This document shows, one piece after another, positions 23,201 to 33,661 of a DNA stretch of 56,396 nucleotides. The stretch is from Cryptomeria japonica (taxonomy: Eukaryota > Streptophyta > Pinopsida > Cupressales > Cupressaceae). The position numbers were made by a program, and so were the translations under genes. The DNA lies in the NCBI RefSeq assembly GCF_030272615.1, contig NW_026729269.1, positions 64,001 through 120,396 on the forward strand. The letters run 5' to 3'. The notes under the pieces were generated by a model that saw nothing but the letters and a program-made list of their open reading frames with translations, searched no databases and was not told where the DNA came from. Numbering within the stretch: position 1 is the stretch's first letter; each line of letters opens with the position of its first letter.

Positions 23201-24221
23201 GTTCATTAAAGATTTTGATGAGTCCTTTCTTGATGAGTGCCCTTTCACATTTTATACCTTTGGTGATCATATCGTTAAAGGAGTCTGTGTCTTTGACATC
23301 CAGGTGAAATTCCATTTCTTCGTTTAAGTTGGAAATGAAAATTTCCACTAGTTCTCGTTCAGGTAACTGAAGAGAACGTCTGCTAGACATTTGGCGCCAT
23401 CGTTGCAGGAATACTGAGAATAATTCACCTGGTTTTTGTTTGGTGTTGCATAGATCAACCATGGTGATGTCGCGTTCAATATTATAAGAGTAATGAGACA
23501 GGAACTTCTGGATGAGTTCCTCAAATGTTCTTATGCCACCTGGTAGTCGGGAAAACCATGATGTGGTTGTTCCTCCCAAGCTTTGGGGAAAAAGGCGCAT
23601 TAAGTATGTGTCTTCATATGCGACTTCGAGATAAGCGGAATGAAATTCTCGGACATGATCGCGAGGATCTCCCTTTCCTCTATATTTTTCGAATTTTGGT
23701 GTTTCGAACCCGCGTGGAAAGGGTGGCATATAAAGATTTCTATCAAACGGATAGGGACAGATGTCGTTAAGTGAGAATTGATTGGTCTTAACACCACTAT
23801 GAAGTTGTTGGGCGAGATTCTCGACTTGTTGCCGCAACATCTCCATTTCATTTGGAGGAGGAGGTGGTGGGTTACCTCGAGGGATGTTATATCTGATGGG
23901 ATCTCTACGCCTTTCCTCCTCATGGCGACTCTGTCTTTCTGATGCTTGTCTTAATTGGGCAAGATCAAAGTCTGAGGGGAGTTTGGCTCCTTCTTGAGCA
24001 AGTTTTAAGAAGTGAGCATCCGCATTGCTCCTTAATATTTCATCAAATAATCTGTTAAAATGAGGGTTATGCTGAACCCTTTCGATTGTTGAAGGAGTGG
24101 GTGTACCTGGGTTTTCATCATTCCCATTTCCTCCAAGTGCTTCTTGAAATTCATTGAGGTTGTCCTCTTCTTCCTCAATTTCTATTTCTCGTTGCCTTGA
24201 TCGTGATCGGGTTTGAGCCAT
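20238..24221 (-). CDS. Element B gag-protease with G-patch
   Basis: An uninterrupted 1327-residue frame starting at MAQTRSRSRQREIEIEEEED. Residues about 150-330 form the retrotransposon gag (capsid) domain (GFETPKFEKYRGKGDPRDHV ... FLQRWRQMSSR). At about 461-476 lies a C/H-rich motif, CEFHQGRGHKTSNC, in the zinc-knuckle position. The aspartic protease follows near 680-790 with the active site VLIDNGAGLN and the flap-like LLLGRPW. At about 933-946 a G-patch-like motif, MQRMGYDGQSALG, follows the protease. A long proline/serine/threonine-rich linker leads to the end. Gag builds the particle and protease cleaves it. The next codon after EGFDILPASTQQE is TGA, and the frame then continues into RT, so pol needs readthrough or is cut off. 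The DNG in place of DTG/DSG is seen in this lineage. Confidence 0.92.
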   Translation of the reverse strand: MAQTRSRSRQREIEIEEEEDNLNEFQEALGGNGNDENPGTPTPSTIERVQHNPHFNRLFDEILRSNADAHFLKLAQEGAKLPSDFDLAQLRQASERQSRHEEERRRDPIRYNIPRGNPPPPPPNEMEMLRQQVENLAQQLHSGVKTNQFSLNDICPYPFDRNLYMPPFPRGFETPKFEKYRGKGDPRDHVREFHSAYLEVAYEDTYLMRLFPQSLGGTTTSWFSRLPGGIRTFEELIQKFLSHYSYNIERDITMVDLCNTKQKPGELFSVFLQRWRQMSSRRSLQLPERELVEIFISNLNEEMEFHLDVKDTDSFNDMITKGIKCERALIKKGLIKIFNEPKDGPRPRFNSDKPNFWNKNKNIVNDGVVDARTIQNAQPVVRFAGQNPPPQNNTNVPPNQGRITSQDEPRPRPQKQKRTYTPLGEPIETVLRQLLSQNLITLPKLSNYEPQVKPAWWRDTEHCEFHQGRGHKTSNCHRLKDLIQDLIDRGEIEIEGHDPKMTNNDHLMFKNPLPSQDQRGPSTSRRGTDTTDYTQVAYNYTVNHLYDASEQIATITFKNPTSNCNVVTRRGKVTIKAAPQGTTSVPKQYNLVEQLDKTPALISILELLRLSPSHKTILDQALQEASVPANLNTDQFQAMVGNLKSSPCLTFSESDNSSFQQPHNASLHIEGFINQHRIKRVLIDNGAGLNICTLQLVIALGYAIESVDPHKKITIKAYDDAERSSKGAVVLPIRVGPVVKHIICQVLDLPLPYNLLLGRPWIHAMQAVPSTYHQCIKFPHNGTEITILGDANPFAFCHNISHQPEITVPNNREAISSTSYVNPASLASSNIPIPKQEKLKMKVAEEGPGEYNLSQLFCVGQMPTSPRTHGKPQQLLQKPIVTPACALTPFVLGKSQEEETQDEDLADWIYKDPITTDKSQVTLPTEQYGKGLLIMQRMGYDGQSALGSCQQGRHEPLLPEFKPKGNTGLGFEKEILPKLRFKGKPSKPFCPPTAKRTPFIIKAPSSTIPTAPSRLTTPPQPSPMSLIPSNKLVIPSATPLAAATVSEPAVASMAPAIPTEATKSTLSILPVTKPLNPITVPAAPITSKVHKPITPTVFNSSDIPVWYSNRMLESDSETDSHEWEFDSVQLNTSDEEDTSPPPPRKDIPVYGEAQIKTTWVPELEISSTDPTSHPTPDSDRESTINDLHHTVLTLTDTSPVLNLIDEVMPIIHPELIEWNQPNPPCLDFFQNDEAIIDFLELRDNLPSGDHKAGFAIELNSATYFRANAKPFSCKNITIKHGSTSENHTVALFDPTKVKRKSVSNGENLSEAPEDEGFDILPASTQQE

Positions 24222-26909
24222 TTTGTTTGCAAGTTTGTTTTGAAGTTGATTGAAGATGATGATGAGTTGGTGATGAAATGAAAGATTGATGGTTGGTGAT
24301 TTGTGTTTGTATGGGGATCTCTAGCACTTTAAGGTAGATGTAACCGAAATTCCTTCTTTGAATTGCTTGTTTGTTTTGATAAGATTTGATGTGATAAGGT
24401 GCAGAGAAATCTGAGATGTGTTACAGATTTAACTACCTAGTAATGAGAGGATTCACTCATGAACTAGTTTAAACCTGCGTAGATGTGTCTCTTAGGATGA
24501 GCTTATCCTAGATGTAGAAACAATCTAAAAAGTGATGTGATGTGTTTGATTTCAAGCAATATCTAAAAGAGAACTTGGGACAAGAACCTCTTAATGTTTT
24601 GAGAGTTTTGGGATGAATTGATGATGGAAAAATGATGTATGAATGAGATGATGGATGTTTTGTTTTCAACTTCAATAAAAACTTTGTGTTACAAATGGAA
24701 CAAACTCTACTTCTTCCCTTTCAGGCGTTGGTGGCACTTCTCGAGCTGTGTTGTAGGTGATACAGATGTTTGGGAAGAAGTTGGGATTTATCTTTCCTCC
24801 TTGATTTTTGTGATAACTCAGAGCTCTATATTGCATAAAAGCTCTGCGGTTCAATGATTCGGAATCAAATTCGTTTGTTTTACCTTGAAGATAGAGACGC
24901 ATGCGATGTAGAAAGACTCTATGTGAGACAAAGATTTGTCTATTGAGATAGAAGAATTTCCTCCTTTTGATCAAAGCCTTTGAGCTTAATGGTCTCCTTC
25001 TTAAGTTGATATTCTGATGACACTTCTTCTTTCGCAAGATGTGAAGAATGGTCATAAAATTTGACTCTTTGTTGTTTGTACTTTGTTTTTGATGTGTTTG
25101 ATTGTTTTTGAGAAATGTTGGATGAGTACTTTGTTTTTGAAAGTGATTTGCTGATTTTTCTTTGACAAGAAAACAAAGTAAGCACACAAACACAAGAATG
25201 TTGCCCCCAAAGGCACAAATGAGTATGGGTCTAGATCAACCCAATCTTTGGACTTGTATATGACCCTTCCTTTAGATTTATTTTAAAGTGTATTTCCAAA
25301 GCCTGAAGTCGGCTCAATTTGCACTAGGTCTGTAAAACGAACACACTTCAAACACTTTTTATCCCTAAGGTCAAATGGCCAGTTGTGATAAATTTAGCCC
25401 ACATCTTGATATTTCTTTGACTTTGGTACTACATACCTTATGAATCCCGCCGTGGCAGGTAAGGATGTGATATACTAAGTCTTGCACGAGCATAACAAAT
25501 AGATGATCCCTATGATGGGGAAGTCACCACTTTTATCAAGCCACAAGTGACTTTTCAAAAAGCTATGTTTCTACTCAAGGAAATATGTATGGTGAGTATC
25601 TTGGGAGCAAAACCATCTATGCTCTTGCACTAAATTATATCTCAAATATCCTCAATCAATAGAACGGGTGGGCTACTACTTAAAGGTGTTTAGTCATGTT
25701 CGATATTTTTGGACATAAGTTCATTCTGCAGTGACTCACTTAAGAGCCTTGTAACTGGTGGTGGGGCCCATTTGTCCTTTCGGCCAGTTACACTGTAGGA
25801 ACAGCTATACCCAAGGCTACAGCTTTCGCTCTCACCTGATTTCTATAGCGGCTCGAAGGATTTACCACTCGAGGTCGTTCCCAAGAGTATCGATCCCTTG
25901 GCAGGCCTCTCTTAAAAAGATAAAATTTGAGCGTTACTAACACTTTTCTCTTGCACCTAGGACCACGAGAGCCAAGGGAGAGGATAGTGTGTGTTAGAGG
26001 TAGGACCACTCGACCAACTCTTTTGCACAAGTGTGCCAAACACAAAATTCACTTGTTCCTTTTAATTTGTCATCGCAATGATTTTCTATCTATTTGGAGA
26101 TGTTGCTCCAACAATCATGGTGTTCTTTTTAATTTTCAAAGGCAATTGTTGGAGTAAACTAGAATTTGAAAATCCTGGTCAACTTAATGAAAAACACGTT
26201 TGCATGAAGTAAAATTGCTTTAAAAATGAGACAAGTTGATTTTGAATTTTATTTGCACCAAAAATGGAAGTGTGGATTGAAAGTTTTATCTTGATGCAAG
26301 AAATAAAATTTGCCTTGTTGATTTTAAGCACCAAAACGAAGTTTGTTTCCTAACTTGCAAAAAAAAAAAAGTTGTTTTTGTATAAGTTTGTGGTTCTTTT
26401 TACCTTGGAACAATGAAATTCTTTTTAAGAGCCCCAAACAAATATGTGATTCTTTTTTTAAAAGCCCAAATTTGAAATGTGAAGTTAATTTTAAACCAAA
26501 ATAAAAAGTGAATTCATTTTTAAAACCAACTTCAAAAAACAAGTTAGTAAAAAATATAAATCTACTTTTTAATCTAATTTAAATCTGCACAAAAGAGAAA
26601 AATAGTTAGTAAAATCCGCCTATTTGGTGGGCTTCTACAAGCCTAATTTTTTTTTTTTTGGTTACAAGGTGATTTGTACAACGTTTTGTTACAATAGCGC
26701 TAGTCTGCGTTTGAACAGAGGCACTATTTAACACAAACGCACTAAAAGAAAGGGAAAGACAGAGAAGGGAAAAGCACTGAAACAGAGTGAATAGCGCCAA
26801 AATAATGTCAAACGCACCAAAACAATGTCAAAAGCGCAACCTGTGTGACATTTTCAACATTCAAACATGTTATTGGTTAAAAAAAAAAAGTTGATCTTTT
26901 TGGTGTTTG
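24222..26909 (-). other. Element B leader region
   Basis: About 2.7 kb between the primer-binding site and gag. Apart from the ORF at 24672-25218 no coding signal was seen. Short A/T homopolymer runs lie near 26360 and 26650. Long leaders, sometimes holding an extra ORF, are known in Tat/Ogre elements. Confidence 0.6.
24672..25218 (-). pseudogene. Candidate extra ORF upstream of gag, function unknown
   Basis: Two overlapping minus-strand frames (24940-25218 and 24672-25193) seem to form one protein broken by a frameshift near 24945. The first frame ends with ...KEEVSSEYQLKKETIKLKGF. The second continues with VSHRVFLHRMRLYLQGKTNE and ends with EVPPTPEREEVEFVPFV. The sequence is basic, then acidic near the end, with no domain I recognise. 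Its place between the primer-binding site and gag matches the extra ORF1 of Ogre-type elements, but I cannot show homology. Chance openness is the alternative. Confidence 0.35.
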
Positions 26910-26929
26910 GATTCACGTCGGGTTCACCA
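26910..26929 (-). other. Element B primer-binding site (tRNA-Trp)
   Basis: Plus-strand gattcacgtcgggttcacca equals the last 20 nt, with CCA, of plant tRNA-Trp(CCA) as I recall it. It lies 2 nt inside the 5' LTR, the correct place for the minus-strand DNA primer. Confidence 0.85.
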
Positions 26930-26931
26930 AA

Positions 26932-28917
26932 TGATGCTCTGCAAAAAGGATTAGAAAATCTGTTTGATGGCAACACACACAAGAGCACAAGAAACAAACG
27001 TTAGTGTTAGCAACAAAAGATTATCCTAAACAGGCATATCAAGAGAGATATTAAGCATGAAATAGAAAGCATATAAACATAGAATGAAATAGCTAATCAA
27101 GATGCTCATAGTTGCTCCTCCCTTGTTTCTCTCCTCTCCAAGTCCCAAATGAGTGTAGCTCTCAGCTTTTAGCACTAGCCATGGTTGCCATATGGAGATT
27201 CAAGATGGTTGAATATGATAAGCAAATACTATGCAAGAGTAGATAGTGATGCTATGAAAAAGCTCTATGCTAATGCCAGTATAACAACAATACTCTAAAA
27301 TGCTTCTCCTTTTGCTTGAGGAGAAGGGTTCTATTTATAGAAGAAATAGGGAAATGAAGGGTTAAGATTGAGCAATCTTAACAAGGGTTAGGATTGAAAG
27401 TTGGGGATCCATGTGCACAATTGGCACCAATAAAATGGTGACAAGTTTCAACATAGGATTGGGTTGAGAGAAGAGGTTGGAGGCATTAAAGGCCTGAGAA
27501 GACCTCATGGTTATCTAGAAGGTAAGGGTCAAGTCTAAATTAAGATTACCCACTGGATTAAGAGTTAATCCAAGGATAAACCTTTGTGCAAATGTTTAAG
27601 AGATAATCATGGTCAAAGCATTAATGGCCTGATGAGACCTTTGGGTTGGGTAGAGGTTGAGTCAAAACAAATGTTTTAACCATGTGGGAGGGTTGAATTA
27701 ACCATTAATGGTTATTGGAGACTTTGGGGATTAAGTGGTTGAAGGTTGGAAGCCTTCAATGGTTATCAAAGACTTTGAGCCATTTAGTGGTTGAAGGTTG
27801 AAAGCCTTTAATGGTTATCAAAGACTTTGAGCCATTTAGTGGTTGAAGGTTGAAAGCCTTCAATGGTTATCAAAGACTTTGAGGGTTAATTTGTTGAACA
27901 CACAAAGCATTAATTGCTTTTCAAAGACTTTGGAGTCTTTGAGAAGTGACTCCAATTTGCTTAGGAATGTGACAATATTTAGGGGATGGATTAGGCTAAT
28001 TAGGAAGGGTTTAGAAGAATCTAGAAGGGGTTTAGGCATACAAGTGGATTTTGTAGGAAAATGCAAGTGGGAGAAATTTTGGTATTTTCAATTAAAATAA
28101 AATCATTTATTTCAATTAAATGGTGTAATTTGCATTTGGATAAATATTCAAATAAATATTAATTTATTTAAATGAGAAAAATGAAGATAAAGCATTAAAA
28201 TGCTTGAAGACTTTGAGGGAAACCATTAAAGGCTTGAAGACTTTAAGGAAAACCATTAAAGTCTTAAGAAGACTATAGAAGGAAGCCATCAAGTTTGAAG
28301 ACTTTAAAGCCATCAAGTTTGACTACTTTAAGGGAAACCATTAAAGGTTTCAAGTGGGTGAGGATAAATAGGATTTTAAATAAATAATTTATTTAAAATA
28401 GTTGTGCAACTTGTTTTTGTAGGAAAATACAAGTGGGTGGAGGATAAAGGTGATTTAAATAAATTATTTATTTAAAATAATTGTGCAACTTGCATTTGTA
28501 GGAAAATGCAAGTGGGTGGAGGATAAAGGTGATTTAAATAAATTATTTATTTAAAATAATTGTGCAACTTGCATTTGTAGGAAAATGCAAGTGGGTGGAG
28601 GATAAAGGTGATTTAAATAAATGATTTATTTATTTAAATGTGAGAGGTGGGATTTTGGGGGTTTTAAATAAATATTAATTTATTTAAATGTGAGAGAAGA
28701 TTTAATTAAATAAATATGATTTATTTATTTAATTAATGGTCTGAATTTGGTTAAGTAAATTAAATCAAATAAATTGAATAATTTATTTAATTAATAGGAG
28801 AATAGGGTTAAGATGAATTAATTAAATATTAATTTAATTAATTATTAATTGATGGTTAAATAATCAAATAAATACTAAGTATTCATTTAATCAAGTGGAC
28901 AGATTTATGTGACTACA
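26932..28917 (-). repeat. Element B 5' LTR
   Basis: Direct repeat of 12582-14567. On the minus strand U3 begins TGTAGTCACA at 28917. The TATA motif lies at 27332-27339, and U5 ends GAGCATCA at 26932 beside the primer-binding site. Confidence 0.95.
27332..27339 (-). promoter_or_regulatory. Probable TATA box of the element B promoter
   Basis: Minus-strand TATAAATA in CTATAAATAG is the best TATA match in the LTR. Transcription would start roughly 30 nt downstream, near 27300, giving U3 of about 1.6 kb and R/U5 of about 0.37 kb. The same motif lies in the left LTR at 12982-12989. Confidence 0.6.
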
Positions 28918-28922
28918 ATAAT
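28918..28922. other. Element B target-site duplication, right copy
   Basis: ataat directly follows the right LTR and matches 12577-12581. Confidence 0.85.
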
Positions 28923-28984
28923 ATTATAATTAATTAAAATAAATAATATAGTTAAAATAAATCATTTAAAATAAAAATGTTAAA

Positions 28985-29880
28985 TTATTTTATAATTGAA
29001 AATAGTAAATATAATTTAGTAATGGTTATCATTGAGTTGGGTTTATTATTCAATTTTGTTTAGGGTTATTTTAGCATTCAATTATGTTTAAGTATGTTTA
29101 AGGTTATTAGGGTTACTATTTGATTTAGGTTACAATTTGGTTGTGTTAGTATTCCATTCTTTTAGTATTACATTATGTTAAAGATTAATGTTCAATTTGA
29201 TTTAAAGTTTACTCATGTTAAAAATTAGCATTCAATTATGTGTATCATGTGTAGTGTTAGGCTTACAGTTCAATTTATCTTAGTATGAGGGTTAAATTTT
29301 GTTAAGGATTAGGGTTATAATACAATTTGGTTTAATGTTTAGGTAGGTTTAGGGATAGGGTTTAACATGCTTTAGGGTTATGGTTGATTTTGATATAGTG
29401 TTAGGTTAAGGGTTCAATTTGGTTTTGTATTAGTGTTTAATTTGGTTTAGTCTTAAATTAGGTTGAAGTTTGGCATTCCATTTCAATTTAATGTTCAATT
29501 ATTTTAAAAGTGAATATTCAATTATGTATATTGTTATTTTACAATTCAATTTGGTTAAGTATTAGGGTTAAATTTGGTCAAGGGTTAAGATTAATGTCCA
29601 ATTTGGTTTAGTGTTTAGTTAGGTTTGGGATAGGGTTTAATATGACTTAGGATAATGATTCAATTTGATTAAGTGTTTGGTAGAGGGTTAAATTTTAATT
29701 ATAGTTTATGGATAGGGTTTAATATGATTTATGTTTAATTTTTGCTTACAGTTTAGTGGCATCTTAAGGTTGGATATTTGTTTTAGTGATAGGATTAGTG
29801 TTTAATTTTGTTTAATGTTAAATTAGATTAAAGGGTAGGTTTCAATCTGGTTTTGGTTTAATTTTAATATAAGGAGTTAA
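28985..29880. repeat. Degenerate TTAGGG-like minisatellite, block 1
   Basis: Many imperfect copies of a roughly 20-bp unit built from ttagggtt, caatttggttta and gtgttagg, all in G-strand orientation. No gene seen. Confidence 0.65.
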
Positions 29881-30160
29881 ATAATTTAACTCTATTTTTA
29901 ATTAATCAACTTTTTTGAACCTTGTGCTTTGAAAATCATTGTATTTATTATTATTAAATTAATAAATTGATTACAAATAGAATGCACAAAACATTTGTAG
30001 ATTAATACTATCAAAATAAATTACAAAAATTATAAATAACTTAATTTTATTATTATAAATAGAAAATTTAGAGATTACATTAAATTAATAATTAAAGAAA
30101 TAAAATAATATAATTTAAAATAAAAGCTTAGTGATTATAAAATACTATAAAAATATAATT
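29881..30160. other. AT-rich spacer
   Basis: Mostly A/T with no gene or clear repeat. Confidence 0.5.
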
Positions 30161-30328
30161 CAGAGAATGGGGAGTTTCAATCTTGCTGAAGGCATCCCAG
30201 AGGAGAATGGGGAGTTGCGGGTGAGACACTCGTGAATTCAATTCCTTCGCCTTTGTGAGGAAGTCTGAGTTTGTTTTAAAGAAGATGTGAAGCGAGGATG
30301 GGAAGGGTTGACAATGTTTGTCTAGATT

Positions 30329-30562
30329 ATGGATATCGAAGATGTAATTCGGAAGGAGGGTGGGGATGTGAGATTGGCAGAGAAGATGAGATACAAGAGG
30401 CCTATTACGCGAAAATTATTAGCAGAATTGGCAAGATAGGGTGTAGTGGGTGGTGCGGCGGGTGGGAGCGATGCTGAGATAGAAAGACCAGCTTCGCGAG
30501 GGTTAGTGGTCGAAGATGCAGAAGCAAGAACTGGAGATTCGCACGCCTCTGTGGGAAGATGA
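30329..30562 (+). pseudogene. Short coding-like remnant, unknown
   Basis: An ATG-started frame of 78 codons in a locally GC-richer island (30163-30560) is open apart from a TAG at 30437-30439. It reads MDIEDVIRKEGGDVRLAEKM, then an acidic, alanine/glycine-rich stretch (SRGLVVEDAEARTGDSHASV). The composition contrasts with the AT-rich flanks. It might be the start of a LINE ORF1 or a host exon; no domain is recognisable. Confidence 0.3.
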
Positions 30563-31189
30563 TGATTTCACTAAATCAGGGTACCTCTGGGCACATCTTT
30601 TTGTTTAGATGTTTCTTTTTTAGTTGATAAACTTAAAACTTTATTTTCTTTTAAACGATAAACTCTTCGACCAACTTTTGGCATGACGTATTTTGAATTT
30701 CTGTTACGGATGATGTGGGAGTGGGGTAGGGTCTGAGCAGTATACATTTTGAGAAACCATTGTTTTAGACAGTAGGACTGGATGGTGGTTGGGGATGGTT
30801 TGGGGGAGTGGTTTCTTTTTTGGAAGTTTGATGCAAATGTACTTTTTAGTTTAAATAAATAAAATATAACTATTATCGATCAAAAAATATATATTAGAAG
30901 GTATTAAAACTAAAATTTAAAAAGAAAGTAAAAAATTTTACTATCAAAATATAAAAATTATTAAAAAAATAAAAAATAATAACTTACACACCTAAATTTA
31001 TTATAATATTATTTAATTTTTCCCCATAAAAATAAATAGTAATATCTAATCTAATATAATATTATTATATGTTATATTATATAACTATAAAATAATATAT
31101 GTCTTTTTAGGTGTGTTGTAATGTTTATCTTTTGATTTTTGATTGTACCAGGTTTCAGGGGGCCATCAAAGCCTGTATTCCCATATTTT
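30563..31189. other. AT-rich spacer
   Basis: No gene recognised. Long poly-A/T-rich stretches at 30850-31110. Confidence 0.5.
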
Positions 31190-31776
31190 AAAGTTATAAT
31201 TAGGTTCACATTTGGGATTCAATTTTTTTAGGGTTATGGTTCAATTAATTTTGTGTTATAGTTAGGGTTCAATATGCTTTAGGATTGGTATTTAAATTAG
31301 TTTAGGTTAGGGGTTCAATTTTTTTAGTATTTAATTATGTTTATTGTTAGGGTTCAATTTAGATTAGTGTTATGGTTTAGTTGAGTTTTATGCAACATGA
31401 AGGTTCAATTTGATATAAGGTTAGAGTAAGATTTTATAAGGTTCATTATTAGAGTTAAATTTGGTTTACTATTACAGTTACAATTAAAGTTAGAGTTCAT
31501 TATGGTTTAGGTATCAATTAGATTTAATTAGGTTATTGTTCAATAAGAATCAATGTTAATTTAGTATTTGGTTTATGGTCGAATTCAGTTTTTTGTTGAA
31601 TTAGGTTGAAGATTAGGAATGTATGTAGTTTAGTCTCAAGGTTAGGGTTCAACTTGGTATATTTAATTAATTTTAGGGTTAGGGTTTTATTGTTTTGGTG
31701 GTTTAGTTAAGTTTAGGGTTTGGGTTTATTTAAAGTTAGGGTTAATTTTATTTTGGTTTCTTGTGAAGGTTAGGGT
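31190..31776. repeat. Degenerate TTAGGG-like minisatellite, block 2
   Basis: Same type as 28985-29880, with tagggttcaattt and gtttagggttagggtt motifs in G-strand orientation, interrupted by the spacer at 29881-31189. Confidence 0.6.
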
Positions 31777-32245
31777 TGTAGTGTCTCTCATAGACTTGCA
31801 TTTTGATTTATGCATTAATAGACTTATTTAGACATACGATTGGTTCTTAGATGTCATCAATGATGCTAGTTACTCTATGTGGATATATGTTATACGATAT
31901 GACTCATGGATTTATATGTGTTCAGTGTTCATGTGGATTATATGACATGATGTTATAATGGTGCTAACCCTATTTCATGATCATGTTTCCATGCGATGTT
32001 TTGATGTTATATTGTGTGATTGTCTTCGTGAGTAGAGACCATGTCATATAACTCATAGCGAGCAGGATATGTCATCGTAATTCTCTATCACATGTTTGTT
32101 TATTATGATGTGTATGTATTGTATATGTTGTGTTTAGTGTTAAATGCGGGTTTGTAGGTACTAAACATCGACTCCACTTGGCTTCATAGGTCTGAGCGTG
32201 CCTCTATCCCAATGGAAAGTTGTTGGAGATGACATAGTTTCCCTC
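31777..32245 (+). repeat. LTR-like relic (partner 51286-51855)
   Basis: Begins TGTAGTGTC. From about 31965 it aligns with 51565-51855 through ctaaccctatttcatgat, gattgtct-like, actcatagcgagc(a/g)ggat, ctctatcac and the block ccacttggcttca(t/c)aggtctgag. The right copy is preceded by a polypurine tract, so this one is probably a solo LTR or LTR fragment of the same family. Divergence is high. Confidence 0.5.
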
Positions 32246-32457
32246 ACACACTCTAGGTTTAAGTTGCATACCTTGTTAGTTGTGCCACAGTGCAAGTTAA
32301 TGTTAGAGTCTTGAGTTGTGATTGTCCCCTTTGTTGGCATAGGGTGATGTGAGTCTATGATTATTTATTTGGAGATGTGCAATTGTTTAATTATTTAATA
32401 TTTATTTTGATTTGATTTAATTAATGTTTATTTGATTTATTGTTTAATTAGAGCTTC

Positions 32458-32700
32458 TTTTTTTGATAGATAATGAGCCATTGGCCAAATAATTTTATTA
32501 TCTTTAAAAAAAAATTACAACCCGGTTCAATGTGGGCATCGGTAGGAAAGAACCGGGTAAAGAAAAGCTCTAGTCTTGCCCAAGAAAGACAATTCCTAGT
32601 AACATACTAGGTGTTTACATATAGTGGCGATCAGCCTCTATATAGCTATACAATCAACATTAAACTTTGAATTACATCTGTCTTAATTATTATAGGATAT
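32458..32700 (-). mobile_element. LINE 3' end (truncated)
   Basis: Read on the minus strand it ends with CATTATCTATC followed by a short A-run (32458-32464), resembling the 3' ends of plant L1-type LINEs. A 9-bp stem (ACCCGGTTC at 32520-32528 with GAACCGGGT at 32550-32558) lies just inside. No ORF remains. The right boundary is arbitrary and no target duplication was found. Confidence 0.45.
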
Positions 32701-33435
32701 TTGCATCATCTTAAAGGAATAGATCAACTGTCTTGTCTTCTAGAAATAGGCTTCTTTAATTCGGATACGAGCAAAGATCAGACATGCCAACTATCCTACT
32801 ATCTTCATCACACAAATTAGTACTGAAAGTAAGCTCGCTAATAGCATCTATTTACCGTCATAACCCGAAATCGCAATACTAAATGCATAATCATTACTCA
32901 CAATCTTAACTAATAAGCATTCTGAAACTAGTCATTCCTTTACTTAGAGTCCTACCATTAAGATCATCAGTAGTATCCAAGTAAGCCATGAAAAGTCAAA
33001 GAAGGCATTCCCAAAATATTTATCTAATCAAGGTGAGAATGTTTAGATGTTAGTCTCTTCATCAACCAAAATGTCGTAACAATCCCAATCCAAAGTATAG
33101 GCCAACCTTGTCGAGGAAATAGCCGAAGACTACTATTCTACCAAGGTTAGTCAACAGAGAGTTGTCCTATCAAAATATTCTCTAGAGAATAAAATTAAAT
33201 CCATGTTTAGCCCATATCCGTAAGCAATAAAACCAGTCACGACAAGGATACGTTAAATTAGAAAGGTGAAAGAGGACAATGAATTTGGAACCAGAGAAGA
33301 TTCAAAACTAACTAGACAGAGAATGCAACTTGGACCCAGACCACGAGAAATAAAGCTAAAAGTATATAACAAGACCAAGAGAAGACTAAGCATAGATTAT
33401 CTCTAAAAAGACAAATCATCATACCTAGAAAGACT
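32701..33435. other. Spacer, no gene recognised
   Basis: May be more of the LINE 3' region; no coding frame or repeat stands out. Confidence 0.4.
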
Positions 33436-33518
33436 AAGCATATATATACATATACATACATATACATACATATATACATATATATACATGTATATATATA
33501 TGCATGTATGTATGTATG

Positions 33519-33552
<34 letters not shown>

Positions 33553-33605
33553 TGTATGTACACATACACACACACACACAAACACACACACACGCACACA
33601 CACAC

Positions 33606-33659
<54 letters not shown>
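33436..33659. repeat. Compound microsatellite (TACA)n, (TATG)n, (CA)n
   Basis: Alternating atacat/atatac, then about 12 TATG units, then about 47 CA dinucleotides with a few changes (aa, cg). The cysteine/valine and histidine/threonine ORFs here are translations of this repeat. Confidence 0.95.

Positions 33660-33661
<2 letters not shown>

Larger units (their letters stand above)
12582..28917 (-). mobile_element. Element B: young Ty3/gypsy retrotransposon, Tat/Ogre type
   Basis: A 16,336-bp element on the minus strand with 1986-bp LTRs at both ends (TG...CA), the 5-bp duplication ataat, a tRNA-Trp primer-binding site and a polypurine tract. The coding order is gag, protease, G-patch, RT, RNase H, a second RNase H, integrase. 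The second RNase H, the lack of a chromodomain, the large size and the 2.3-kb leader are features of the Tat/Ogre lineage of plant gypsy elements. The LTRs differ at two positions by eye (12835/27185 and 14407/28757), so the insertion is recent. Pol is nevertheless interrupted by in-frame stops at 19326 and 18187 and a frameshift near 18700, and a TGA at 20238 separates gag-pro from pol. This copy therefore probably moved using proteins from another copy. Confidence 0.95.

Noticed and set aside
26910-26929. tRNA-Trp gene
   Set aside because: Only the last 20 nt of the tRNA match, CCA included, at the primer-binding position; no tRNA body is present.
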